Shown here in pieces: positions 1-7,774 of a stretch of DNA of 64,000 bases. The notes under the pieces were generated by a model. The model did not search any database. It was not told the origin of the DNA and saw only the letters and a program-made list of their open reading frames with translations. Source of the DNA: Monoglobus sp964442605 (lineage in GTDB: Bacteria; Bacillota; Clostridia; Monoglobales; Monoglobaceae). The stretch spans positions 5,349 to 69,348 of the forward strand of contig CAYTZR010000004.1 in assembly GCA_964442605.1 (NCBI GenBank), given 5' to 3'. Both the position numbers and the translations under genes were made by a program. Positions within the stretch are counted from its first letter, which is position 1. Every line of letters begins with the position of its first letter.

Positions 1-351
1 CATGGGCGGAATAAACGGTGATGAACCTGTAGCAACCAGCAGCTTTCCGTATTCATATTCATCTCCGCTGCTTAAGTAAACCTTTTTCTTTTTGGGATCG
101 ATTTTTTCGGCTCTTGTTCCCAAAATCAAGTCCACGTAGTTCTTTTTGTAAAAATTATCCGGTCTGTAGGCAAGCATTTTTTCCTCCGTTGTCTTGCCCC
201 AAATCATATATGAGATAAGCGGTCGCCCGTAAACCTTATAATTTTCGTCTGTCACAACACAAATACTGCCGTTTTTGTCGTTCTCGCGTATGCCCTCTAT
301 ACAACCGACAGCGGCAGTCGAGTTCCCGATTATAAAATAATCATACTTCAA
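1..351 (-). CDS. FAD/NAD(P)-dependent oxidoreductase, N-terminal part (cut by window edge)
   Basis: Only the first 117 residues are inside the window; the 3' part lies beyond position 1. The protein begins LKYDYFIIGNSTAAVGCIEG, a dinucleotide-binding beta-alpha-beta start in which the usual GxGxxG is GNSTAA, followed by an acidic strand end (VVTDE) and VYGRPLISYM, then LLVATGSSPFIPPM. This is typical of pyridine nucleotide-disulphide type flavoproteins. The start is TTG at 351, because the upstream ATG runs into an in-frame stop after six codons; AGGA sits about 9 bases before the TTG. It is last in a four-gene minus-strand set with a ferredoxin and glutamate synthase domains, so it probably passes electrons from NAD(P)H to the synthase (inference). 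The family is clear; the exact substrate is not. Confidence 0.75.
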   Translation of the reverse strand, partial: MKYDYFIIGNSTAAVGCIEGIRENDKNGSICVVTDENYKVYGRPLISYMIWGKTTEEKMLAYRPDNFYKKNYVDLILGTRAEKIDPKKKKVYLSSGDEYEYGKLLVATGSSPFIPPM

Positions 352-370
352 TTTTATTCATCCTTTCAAA

Positions 371-424
371 AAATTAAACCCGCCAAATTAATCCCGCTAA
401 ATTAAACCAGCTAAATTAATTCCG
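371..424. repeat. 14-bp tandem repeat, 3.8 copies
   Basis: Four consecutive units of the form AAATTAAWCCCGCY lie at 371, 385, 399 and 413 between the ferredoxin stop and the oxidoreductase start. Every unit carries TAA in some frame. It is one of about a dozen similar short tandem arrays in the window. Confidence 0.85.
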
Positions 425-430
425 ATCTTA

Positions 431-865
431 TTATCTCTCCTCGTACACTATTGCTCTGTTGGGACAACCCTTTACACAAGCCGGCTCCCCGGACTGATTG
501 TCCATGCACAGCTGGCACTTCTGCACCACCGAATGGTCGGCTGACGGCATTATCGCGCCATATGGACACGACAGAATACATGTGTAGCAGCCGACACACT
601 TATCCGTGTCGATTACCACTACGCCGTCATCACCCTTTGACAACGCACCTGAGATACAGCCCTTAACGCAGAGAGCGTCGGTGCAATGCCGGCAATTTAC
701 GGCAAAGCTGATGGTATTATCGCCCTCAACCTGAATTCTCGGATGAATTACCTTTCCCTTTAACGCTTTTACCATATCATCTATTCCTGAATTGGCAAAA
801 GCGCATTGATACTCACATAAATGGCAGCCGAGGCACCATTCTTCATTTACATAAATTCTTTTCAT
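431..865 (-). CDS. 4Fe-4S ferredoxin (CooF/HycB-like), glutamate synthase cluster
   Basis: A 144-residue soluble iron-sulphur protein. Cysteine clusters are visible in order: CLGCHLCEYQC near residue 12, CRHCTDALCVKGC near residue 58, CVGCYTCILSCP near residue 90, and CQLC...CVKGCP at the C-terminus. This is the arrangement of four-cluster ferredoxin subunits such as CooF, HycB and DmsB. It sits 14 bases after the FMN synthase gene and before the FAD oxidoreductase, so it probably relays electrons between them. ATG at 865 is preceded by a G-rich ribosome site about 10 bases upstream. The family call is firm; the partner assignment is from gene order. Confidence 0.85.
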   Translation of the reverse strand: MKRIYVNEEWCLGCHLCEYQCAFANSGIDDMVKALKGKVIHPRIQVEGDNTISFAVNCRHCTDALCVKGCISGALSKGDDGVVVIDTDKCVGCYTCILSCPYGAIMPSADHSVVQKCQLCMDNQSGEPACVKGCPNRAIVYEER

Positions 866-879
866 TTTTCGCAGCCCCC

Positions 880-2385
880 TTATTCACCCGCATGCTTAAT
901 TCCCAAGATTTCCAGTTCCTTTTCGGTCATTCCTACGCCTCTTAGCATAAGTCTGTTGCCTCTCAGAGCCTCGATTGAGTTAATACCCATACCGCCCATC
1001 ATCTCCTTGATTTCATGGGTCCAAGCGTGAATCAGATTGACAAGCCTCTGCTTTCCATCCTCCGGGTTAAGCCTTTTTACAAGCTCGGGAACTTGGGTTG
1101 CAATACCCCAGTTGCACTTACCGCTGTTGCAGCTGCGGCACAGATGGCATCCCAGCGCGATAAGCGCGGAAGTCGCGATATATACCGCATCGGCTCCCAG
1201 CGCGATGGCCTTTATTATGTCGGCGCTGCTTCTGATGCTGCCTCCGGCTACTACAGACACATTATCTCTTATTCCCTCTTCGCGCAGTCTTTGATCAACG
1301 CTCGCGAGAGCCAGCTCGATCGGGATACCTACGTTATCACGTATTCTCTTAGGCGCGGCACCGGTACCGCCTCTGTAACCGTCAATCGCGATTATATCGG
1401 CTCCGCTTCTCGCTATACCGCTGGCTATTGCCGCGACGTTATGTACAGCCGCAATCTTCACGATAACCGGCTTTTTGTAGTCGCACGCCTCCTTGAGAGA
1501 AAATACAAGCTGTCTTAAATCCTCTATCGAGTATATATCATGGTGAGGCGCGGGAGAAATAGCGTCCGTACCCTCCGGTATCATCCTTGTTTTTGAAATA
1601 TCGCCTACAATCTTTGCTCCGGGAAGATGTCCGCCGATACCCGGCTTCGCGCCCTGTCCCATTTTTATTTCGATCGCGGCACCCGCGTTCAGATAATCCT
1701 CATGAACTCCGAAACGTCCCGATGCAACCTGAACTATAGTATTGGGGCCGTATCTGTAAAAATCCTCATGAAGTCCGCCCTCGCCCGTGTTGTAAAAAAT
1801 TCCCAGCTCCTCCGCCGCTGCCGCAAGGCTTTTGTGGGCGTTGTAGCTTATGGAACCGTATGACATGGCGGAAAACATTATGGGAACCTCAAGCTCAAGC
1901 TGAGGTGAGGTCTCCGGAATGATATTTCCGTTTCTGTCGCGCTTTATCTCGCTTGTCTTTTTACCTAAGTAAGTCTTTGTTTCCATCGGCTCACGCAGCG
2001 GGTCTATGGACGGATTGGTGACCTGTGACGCGTTTATCAAAATCTTGTCCCAGTACACGGGATATTCCTTAGGATTGCCCATCGCCGCGAGCAGCACGGC
2101 TCCCGTTCCCGCTTGACGTATAACATCGCTTATTACTTCGTTTGTCCAGTTTGCGTTAATCTTAAATGTATTATCGCTCTTTACTATTTTAAGAGCGTTT
2201 GTCGGGCAAAGACAGACACACCTCTGGCAGTCAACACAGGTTTTGCTGTCGCTTACCATCTTGCCCAAATCCTCATCATAGCGGTGTACTGAGTTCGCGC
2301 ACTGTCTCTCGCACACGCGGCAACCTATGCATAAATCGGGATTTCGAACAGCCTCGTATTCGGGATATAAATAATCGCGTACCAT
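880..2385 (-). CDS. FMN-binding glutamate synthase domain protein (archaeal-type split GOGAT)
   Basis: This 501-residue protein makes glutamate from 2-oxoglutarate and ammonia. Residues about 20-75 carry two ferredoxin-type clusters (CIGCRVCERQC and CVDCQRCVCLCP). The rest is the FMN barrel of glutamate synthase, with EGGLHEDF, the GQGAKPGIGGHLPG motif, IDGYRGGTGAAP and, near the end, CHLCRSCNSGKCNWG, which matches the [3Fe-4S] ligand region. Together these are the hallmarks of the small split enzyme of archaea and clostridia. I prefer ATG at 2385 to the TTG at 2403, because the GGAGG at the end of the preceding gene then serves as its ribosome site; the two genes are one base apart, so translation is probably coupled. 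The GXGXG domain of this system is not in the window and may lie past the left edge. Confidence 0.9.
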   Translation of the reverse strand: MVRDYLYPEYEAVRNPDLCIGCRVCERQCANSVHRYDEDLGKMVSDSKTCVDCQRCVCLCPTNALKIVKSDNTFKINANWTNEVISDVIRQAGTGAVLLAAMGNPKEYPVYWDKILINASQVTNPSIDPLREPMETKTYLGKKTSEIKRDRNGNIIPETSPQLELEVPIMFSAMSYGSISYNAHKSLAAAAEELGIFYNTGEGGLHEDFYRYGPNTIVQVASGRFGVHEDYLNAGAAIEIKMGQGAKPGIGGHLPGAKIVGDISKTRMIPEGTDAISPAPHHDIYSIEDLRQLVFSLKEACDYKKPVIVKIAAVHNVAAIASGIARSGADIIAIDGYRGGTGAAPKRIRDNVGIPIELALASVDQRLREEGIRDNVSVVAGGSIRSSADIIKAIALGADAVYIATSALIALGCHLCRSCNSGKCNWGIATQVPELVKRLNPEDGKQRLVNLIHAWTHEIKEMMGGMGINSIEALRGNRLMLRGVGMTEKELEILGIKHAGE

Positions 2386-2386
2386 T

Positions 2387-3508
2387 CTACTCGGCACCTC
2401 CAATCTCTTCCATCGCCTCGTCGTAAAGCTTCACAATTACCGGTTCGCCGCCCCGCGGTGACCAAACATTGTCCGGGTTAGGTTCAATAACACGTATAGC
2501 GCACTCCTCGCTGGCTATATATACCGTATCGTCCTTTTCTCCGACAACCATGCTGCGTAGCTTCAGTCTGTCATTAAGAGCCATCATTCCGCCCGTAAAT
2601 CCCAGCAGAATTGAGAACGGCCCCGTAATCAAAAGGCTGCTGAAGGTGTTTCTTAAAAACTTATATCTGCTTCTTTCCGGCTCCGGCATATGCTCGATGG
2701 TTGACCAAAATGGAGCAGCGACAACGCACGCCATTTCTTCAAGAGTCAGCTTCTTTTTTCTTAATAAGAAGTCCGTTATATACGTAATAACTTCCGTATC
2801 GGTGAGCAGATTACACTTGTAGCCGTACATCTCAATAGATCTTCTGTTCGCGTCATAGGATGAAATTTCCCCGTTATGTACAATTGAGTAATCAAGCATG
2901 GCAAACGGATGGGCTCCGCCCCACCAACCCGGTGTGTTTGTGGGATAACGCCCGTGCGCCGTCCAACAATAGCCCTCATATTCGTTCAACCTGTAAAAGC
3001 GTCCTACATCCTCAGGAAAGCCTACAGCCTTAAATACACCCATGTTTTTGCCGCAGGAGAACACATAGCAGCCGTCCATTTGTGTATTTATCCTGTTGAC
3101 ACAGCGGACAACATACTCCTTCTCCTCAAGCTGAGATGACGCGAGCTTGGTTCGCAGCGGGTCAACGAAATAACGCCAAATCAATGGCTCGTCCTTGATT
3201 TCCGGAATTCTTGTGATTGGGATTTTTGATAAATTGATAACGTCAAAATGACGGTCAAGGTACCTCTCGCAAATTTCCTTTGCCTCGTTTGTTTCATAGA
3301 AAACGTGAAACGCGTACTGATTTTTGTACTCAGGATAAATACCGTAACCGGCAAAGCCGCCGCCCAAACCGTTTGAACGGTCGTGCATAACGGCTATCGA
3401 ATCAATGATAGACTCGCCGTTAATTCTCTTACCGCTTTTGGAGAATATACCGGATATCGCACATCCTGACGGAATTCTGTTACCGTTTTTGCCTTCTCTT
3501 AATAGCAT
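2387..3508 (-). CDS. Class II glutamine amidotransferase domain of split glutamate synthase
   Basis: A 373-residue glutaminase that supplies ammonia to the adjacent synthase. GCAISGIFSK near residue 15 matches the start of Ntn-type amidotransferases, where the cysteine must become the N-terminus. Later motifs are GLGGGFAGYG, ARYP in HGRYPTNTPGWWGGAHPF, DYSIVHNGEISS and TDTEVITYITDF, all typical of the GltB glutaminase domain. The catalytic cysteine is residue 16, so a 15-residue propeptide would have to be removed, as in large GltB proteins. It is the first gene of the operon, with ATG at 3508 and GGGGG 8 bases upstream. The leader contains a terminator hairpin, so expression is probably set by attenuation (inference). 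Confidence 0.88.
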   Translation of the reverse strand: MLLREGKNGNRIPSGCAISGIFSKSGKRINGESIIDSIAVMHDRSNGLGGGFAGYGIYPEYKNQYAFHVFYETNEAKEICERYLDRHFDVINLSKIPITRIPEIKDEPLIWRYFVDPLRTKLASSQLEEKEYVVRCVNRINTQMDGCYVFSCGKNMGVFKAVGFPEDVGRFYRLNEYEGYCWTAHGRYPTNTPGWWGGAHPFAMLDYSIVHNGEISSYDANRRSIEMYGYKCNLLTDTEVITYITDFLLRKKKLTLEEMACVVAAPFWSTIEHMPEPERSRYKFLRNTFSSLLITGPFSILLGFTGGMMALNDRLKLRSMVVGEKDDTVYIASEECAIRVIEPNPDNVWSPRGGEPVIVKLYDEAMEEIGGAE

Positions 3509-3670
3509 ACTTCTTTCCCCCTTAATGAGCCTGCTCCGCAGGCGTGTTCAAAACGACTGTCAAAGTCGTAAAACTTTGACTAAGCGCCGCGCGAATTATT
3601 GAAAATCGGCGGTAAAAAAAGCAAAGACGTTCGCCTGCTGCAACACAGCTGACGAACGCCTTTGTTCGGT
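3509..3670 (-). promoter_or_regulatory. Structured 5' leader of the glutamate synthase operon
   Basis: About 160 bases separate the predicted transcript start (near 3670) from the first start codon. On the minus strand the leader holds, in order, a strong hairpin with a T7 tract, a hairpin made of GTCAAAG and CTTTGAC, and a GCCTGC/GCAGGC hairpin just before the ribosome site. It also shares the 13-mer GCGCTTAGTCAAA with the murE-murF gap. No T-box or known riboswitch core was recognised. Confidence 0.6.
3614..3664 (-). terminator. Promoter-proximal intrinsic terminator / attenuator
   Basis: On the minus strand CAAAGGCGTTCG (3664-3653) pairs with CGAACGTCTTTG (3633-3622), 12 pairs with one G-T, and is followed by seven T at 3620-3614. 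It begins about 6 bases after the predicted transcript start, so most transcripts should stop unless a factor intervenes. Confidence 0.75.
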
Positions 3671-3676
3671 TCATTC

Positions 3677-3705
3677 AGTATACCACTACATAAAAAATTT
3701 GTCAA
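3677..3705 (-). promoter_or_regulatory. Promoter of the glutamate synthase operon
   Basis: On the minus strand TTGACA (3705-3700), a 17-base spacer and TATACT (3682-3677), a near-consensus housekeeping promoter. It is divergent from the pyrR promoter about 140 bases away. Confidence 0.8.
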
Positions 3706-3819
3706 CCAACAAATTGTACAAATTGACTTTAAAAATTTGTATATATTTTGTTGCCAAAGTCATTTATCCGCGTTGCAATTTAGGGTTGTAAATTAAACGT
3801 AATTTTTCGGAAAAATTTG

Positions 3820-3848
3820 TAGACAAAGTTTCAATATTAGGATATAAT
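3820..3848 (+). promoter_or_regulatory. Promoter of the pyr operon
   Basis: TAGACA at 3820-3825, 17-base spacer, TATAAT at 3843-3848. Transcription would start near 3855, only about 14 bases before the pyrR start, so there is no room for a PyrR-controlled attenuator ahead of pyrR itself. Confidence 0.75.
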
Positions 3849-3868
3849 ATTATAGGGGTGACCTTTTT

Positions 3869-4423
3869 ATGAGTAAAGTTATTCTGGAAGAACATGAAAT
3901 CGAGAAAAAACTGAAGAAGATGGCTAGTAAAATTGCGGAGCGCAACGAGTTTGAGAAGAGTATTTGTCTTATCGGAATTGTGCGGCGCGGAGTTCCTCTT
4001 GCGCACGATCTGGCGCAATATATTGAAAACGATACCGATATAGATGTTGAAGTCGGAAGCCTTGACATAACCCTATACGGCGCTGACCATGATCTTATCG
4101 CGAAATATCCGATACTCAACGACACGGATATTAAATTCTCAATCGATAACAAGGTGGTTGTGCTGGTAGATGATATTTTATATACCGGCAAAACAATACA
4201 TACCGCGATAGACGCGCTGCTGGAGCTGGGTTCTCCCGACGAAATACAGCTTGCCTGCTTTATTGACAGAGGCAGGCGCACATTTCCTATCAGTGCGGAC
4301 TATGTAGGCATAAGCGTGCCCGGCTCCGGACTTGACAGAGTCGCGCTGCACGTTCGGGAAATTGACGGCGAAAGCAGCGTAATAATTGAAAAGCGTAAAC
4401 ATCCCGCTATATTTAAAGGGTAA
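3869..4423 (+). CDS. pyrR: Bifunctional pyr operon regulator / uracil phosphoribosyltransferase PyrR
   Basis: A 184-residue phosphoribosyltransferase-fold protein that in other Firmicutes binds pyr mRNA with UMP and also has uracil phosphoribosyltransferase activity. The PRPP loop VVLVDDILYTGKTIHTAID is near residue 90, and DRGRRTFPISADYVG near residue 135 matches the PyrR signature. The length is normal for the family. ATG at 3869 has AGGGGTG 8 bases upstream. It is first in a plus-strand pyrimidine operon. No classical PyrR RNA binding loop was recognised in the leader or in the pyrR-pyrB gap, although that gap does hold competing hairpins. Confidence 0.92.
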   Translation: MSKVILEEHEIEKKLKKMASKIAERNEFEKSICLIGIVRRGVPLAHDLAQYIENDTDIDVEVGSLDITLYGADHDLIAKYPILNDTDIKFSIDNKVVVLVDDILYTGKTIHTAIDALLELGSPDEIQLACFIDRGRRTFPISADYVGISVPGSGLDRVALHVREIDGESSVIIEKRKHPAIFKG

Positions 4424-4450
4424 ATTAACGGGGCGTTTATGCCCCTTTAA
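4413..4450 (+). terminator. Weak terminator or attenuator between pyrR and pyrB
   Basis: GGGGC (4430-4434) pairs with GCCCC (4441-4445) and is followed by TTT. A competing pairing TTAAAGGG (4413-4420) with CCCTTTAA (4443-4450) uses the same 3' bases, so the two folds exclude each other. The T tract is short, so strong termination is not assured. Confidence 0.4.
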
Positions 4451-4500
4451 CATAATACATAACACGGACAAGCTTCGTTACATAACAGGGGAATAACAAA

Positions 4501-5421
4501 ATGATTGAAAATTTATTGGGATTAAAGGAAACATCAAAGGATGACATTATTGCTATATTGGAGGATGCCGAAAAGTTTAAGCAGAGGGTTTTGCTCCGTG
4601 ATATAAAAAAGGACAGTGTTTTAAACGGAAAGAGCATTATAACCCTGTTTTTTGAAAACAGCACAAGAACAAGAGTATCATTTGAGCTGGCATCAAAATA
4701 TCTGGGCGCAGCGGCGGCGAATGTATCGGCGAGCGGCAGCAGCGTCGCGAAGGGTGAAACACTGATTGACACTGTAAAGACACTGGAGGCAATGGGAAGC
4801 GATGTTATCATTATCAGACACAGCATGTCGGGAGCTCCCCATCTTGTTGCCAATTACACAAGCTCTAAAATCGTCAACGCGGGTGACGGTATGAACGAGC
4901 ATCCCACGCAAGCTCTGCTGGATATGATGACAATGCGCGAAAAAAAGGGAGAAATAAACGGTCTTAAGGTGGCAATAATCGGCGACGTAAAACACAGCAG
5001 AGTTGCCAGAAGCAATATTTACGGGCTGCAAAAGCTTGGCGCCGAGGTTTGTCTGGCAGGACCTTCCACGTTGTTGCCGTCAAAGCTTGAGGATATGAAT
5101 GTAAGAGTATACACAGACGTTGAAAAAGCAATTGAGGGCGCCGATGTTGTCATGGGCCTGAGAATTCAGTTGGAGCGTCAGAAAAAGGGCTTGTTCCCAT
5201 CTGTGAGAGAATACAACAAATACTTCGGTATAAACAGCGCACGCTTAAGGCTTGCCAAGCCCGATGCCATATTAATGCATCCGGGACCCGTGAATAGGGG
5301 TGTTGAGCTTAGCCCCGACATAGCGGACGGAGATCAGAGCGTTATAAACGAGCAGGTGACAAACGGCGTGTGTGTCCGCATGGCGGTGCTTAATATGCTG
5401 GCAAACGGCAAGAGATACTGA
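4501..5421 (+). CDS. pyrB: Aspartate carbamoyltransferase catalytic subunit
   Basis: A 306-residue enzyme that condenses carbamoyl phosphate and aspartate to carbamoyl aspartate, the second step of pyrimidine synthesis. The carbamoyl phosphate site FFENSTRTRVSFELA is near residue 45, RHSMSGAPH and NAGDGMNEHPTQALLDM lie in the middle, and MHPGPVNRGVEL near residue 260 completes the set. No pyrI regulatory subunit gene is present; pyrC follows after 39 bases. ATG at 4501 has AGGGGA about 9 bases upstream. Confidence 0.95.
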   Translation: MIENLLGLKETSKDDIIAILEDAEKFKQRVLLRDIKKDSVLNGKSIITLFFENSTRTRVSFELASKYLGAAAANVSASGSSVAKGETLIDTVKTLEAMGSDVIIIRHSMSGAPHLVANYTSSKIVNAGDGMNEHPTQALLDMMTMREKKGEINGLKVAIIGDVKHSRVARSNIYGLQKLGAEVCLAGPSTLLPSKLEDMNVRVYTDVEKAIEGADVVMGLRIQLERQKKGLFPSVREYNKYFGINSARLRLAKPDAILMHPGPVNRGVELSPDIADGDQSVINEQVTNGVCVRMAVLNMLANGKRY

Positions 5422-5460
5422 AAATCCAATATCGAAAATTTAATTTAGGAGAAATGAAAA

Positions 5461-6738
5461 GTGAACTCAATTTTAATAAAAAACGGTCACGTTGTTGACC
5501 CGAAAAACAATATAGATGAAAAGCGCGATATTCTGATTAACAACGGTATCATCGCCAAAGTCGGCAATAATATAGAAGCCGGATCCGCTCAGGTTATTGA
5601 CGCGGAGGGCAAAATCGTCGCTCCGGGACTTATTGATTTACATGTACACTTTAGAGAGCCGGGCTATGAATACAAAGAGGATATAGAGAGCGGAAGCCGT
5701 GCGGCGGCGCACGGCGGAGTTACGACGGTTGTTTGTATGCCGAATACCAATCCCCCGATTGACAATCCCGCGCTCGTAAGGTATGTAATTGAGCGCGGCA
5801 AAGAGGTAGGACTGACAAATGTCCTGACAACGGCATGTATCACAAAAGGGCAGCAAAGCAAGGAGCTGTCGGAAATCGGCGAACTGAAAAACGCCGGAGC
5901 GGTGGCAATATCGGACGATGGCAGACCGGTGCTCAGTCCTTCACTCATGCGCCGCGCCTTGGAGTACGCGAAAATGTTTGATATTCCCGTTATGTCCCAC
6001 AGTGAGGATTTGGATCTGGTTGATGGCGGTTCAATGAATGAAGGCTTTATGTCAACCTACCTCGGACTCAGAGGTATTCCTAAGTGCGCCGAGAGCGTGG
6101 CAATCTCCCGTGATGTACTGATTGCCGAGGAAGTCAGAGGCAGACTCCATGTTTGCCACGTCAGTACAAGGAACTCAATAGACGCGATAAGGCAGGCGAA
6201 AAAACGCGGCGCGAATATCACCTGCGAAACCGCACCGCACTATTTTTCGCTCACCGAAAAGGCTGTTGACGGCTTTAATACCAACGCCAAAATGAACCCG
6301 CCCCTTAGAGACGAGGATGACGTAAACGCGGTTATTGAAGGCTTGATTGACGGAACCATCGACGCAATCGCCACAGATCACGCCCCTCATGACAGAGATG
6401 AAAAGGAAATCGAGTTTGAGCTTGCCATGAATGGAATAGTCGGTCTTGAAACATCTCTGGCGCTGGGATACACGAACCTGGTTAAAACAGGAAAGCTGAC
6501 GCTGAGTCGGCTGATTGAAAAGATGTCCGCTGTTCCCGCCGATATAATAAATATCGACAAGGGTTCCCTTGGCGAGGGAAAGGTCGCGGATATTGTGATA
6601 TTTGATATTAAAAATGAATATACGGTTGATGTAAAAGAATTTGCGTCTAAAAACAATAACTGCCCTTATGACGGAATGAAGCTTTACGGCAGGGTTGAAA
6701 AGACAATTTTAGGCGGAAAAATCGTGTTTGAAAGATAA
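5461..6738 (+). CDS. pyrC: Dihydroorotase
   Basis: A 425-residue zinc amidohydrolase that closes carbamoyl aspartate to dihydroorotate. The metal motif DLHVHFREPGYEYKED is near residue 60, MPNTNPP near residue 97, and the aspartate motif ATDHAPH near residue 305, all of the type I (long) dihydroorotase class. The start is GTG at 5461: an ATG seven bases upstream is in another frame, and AGGAG lies 9 bases before the GTG. The stop codon at 6736 lies inside a 10-bp tandem repeat. Confidence 0.94.
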   Translation: MNSILIKNGHVVDPKNNIDEKRDILINNGIIAKVGNNIEAGSAQVIDAEGKIVAPGLIDLHVHFREPGYEYKEDIESGSRAAAHGGVTTVVCMPNTNPPIDNPALVRYVIERGKEVGLTNVLTTACITKGQQSKELSEIGELKNAGAVAISDDGRPVLSPSLMRRALEYAKMFDIPVMSHSEDLDLVDGGSMNEGFMSTYLGLRGIPKCAESVAISRDVLIAEEVRGRLHVCHVSTRNSIDAIRQAKKRGANITCETAPHYFSLTEKAVDGFNTNAKMNPPLRDEDDVNAVIEGLIDGTIDAIATDHAPHDRDEKEIEFELAMNGIVGLETSLALGYTNLVKTGKLTLSRLIEKMSAVPADIINIDKGSLGEGKVADIVIFDIKNEYTVDVKEFASKNNNCPYDGMKLYGRVEKTILGGKIVFER

Positions 6739-6798
6739 ATAAAGATAAATTAAGATAAATTCGGAAAGATAAGCTCAAAAACTCAAAAACTCAAAAAA
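6731..6798 (+). repeat. Two short tandem arrays at the pyrC 3' end
   Basis: AAAGATAAAT occurs three times at 6731, 6741 and 6751 (the last with one change), and the first unit includes the pyrC stop codon. CTCAAAAA follows three times from 6774. The arrays fill most of the pyrC-pyrF gap. Confidence 0.85.
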
Positions 6799-6827
6799 CT
6801 TCAAGAACTCAGAAAGGAAACAACGTT

Positions 6828-7730
6828 ATGATAGATACACTGATCGAAAAGATAATGGAGAAGAATAACCCGACGGTTGCGGGGCTTGATCCGAAGCTGG
6901 ACTACCTGCCGGAGGAAATGATAAGGAAATCCTTTGACCAATACGGCGAAACCTTCAAAGGCGCGGCTGATGCGCTTTATAGATTTAACAAGGAATTAAT
7001 CGATGCGCTGTATGACATTGTACCGGCGGTAAAGCCGCAATCAGCCTATTATGAAATGTATGGCATTGAAGGCATAAAGTGCCTAAAAAAGACAATAGAT
7101 TACGCTAAAGAAAAGGGACTTTATGTTATCTTAGACGCAAAGCGCGGTGATATAGGCGCAACAAGCGACGCATACGCAAAAGCATATCTCGGCAAAACCG
7201 AAATCGGCGGTAAGTCACAGCCCGCCTTTGACGCGGATTGTCTGACCGTAAATCCGTATCTTGGAACGGACGGCGTAAAGCCGTTTATTGACCAGTGCAT
7301 AAACAACAAAAAGAGTATATTTGTCTTGGTTAAAACATCGAATAAATCATCCGGCGAGCTTCAGGATTTAATCAGCGGCGGCAAGCCTATCTATGAGCAC
7401 GTTGCGGGTCTTGTTAAGAGCTGGGGTATTGACAGCTTGGGTGTCCGCGGTTATTCGCAGGTAGGCGCGGTTGTCGGCGCGACATATCCCGAACAGGCCG
7501 AAATTTTAAGGAAGCTCATGCCGCACACCTACTTTCTGGTTCCGGGCTACGGAGCGCAGGGAGGCAAGGCGGAGGATGTCGCAAAGTCATTTAACGGCGA
7601 CGGTCTCGGCGCGATTGTAAACGCTTCGCGTTCAATTATGTGCGCCTATAAGAAGAACGGCGGCGGCGTAGGAGAAGCGGCAAGAAATGAAGCAATAAGA
7701 ATGCGCGACGATATTATGTCGGCGCTTTAA
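6828..7730 (+). CDS. pyrF: Orotidine 5'-phosphate decarboxylase (type 2)
   Basis: A 300-residue enzyme that decarboxylates OMP to UMP. VAGLDPKLDYLPEEM opens the barrel and the catalytic segment DAKRGDIGATSDAYAKA near residue 104 is diagnostic. VNPYLGTDGVKPF and the C-terminal IVNASRSIM with its phosphate-binding arginine are also present. The length fits the longer type 2 group rather than the 230-residue type 1 enzymes. AGAAAGGA precedes the ATG. Confidence 0.94.
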   Translation: MIDTLIEKIMEKNNPTVAGLDPKLDYLPEEMIRKSFDQYGETFKGAADALYRFNKELIDALYDIVPAVKPQSAYYEMYGIEGIKCLKKTIDYAKEKGLYVILDAKRGDIGATSDAYAKAYLGKTEIGGKSQPAFDADCLTVNPYLGTDGVKPFIDQCINNKKSIFVLVKTSNKSSGELQDLISGGKPIYEHVAGLVKSWGIDSLGVRGYSQVGAVVGATYPEQAEILRKLMPHTYFLVPGYGAQGGKAEDVAKSFNGDGLGAIVNASRSIMCAYKKNGGGVGEAARNEAIRMRDDIMSAL

Positions 7731-7774
7731 CATACTTTTAATATACTAAGAACTAAGAATTGGAGATTATTCGT

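Noticed and set aside
3509..3670. ANTAR-type or T-box element in the glutamate synthase leader
   Set aside because: The apical loop is five bases without the A1-G4 pattern of ANTAR targets, and no GGTGGAACC core is present. Only a terminator can be supported.
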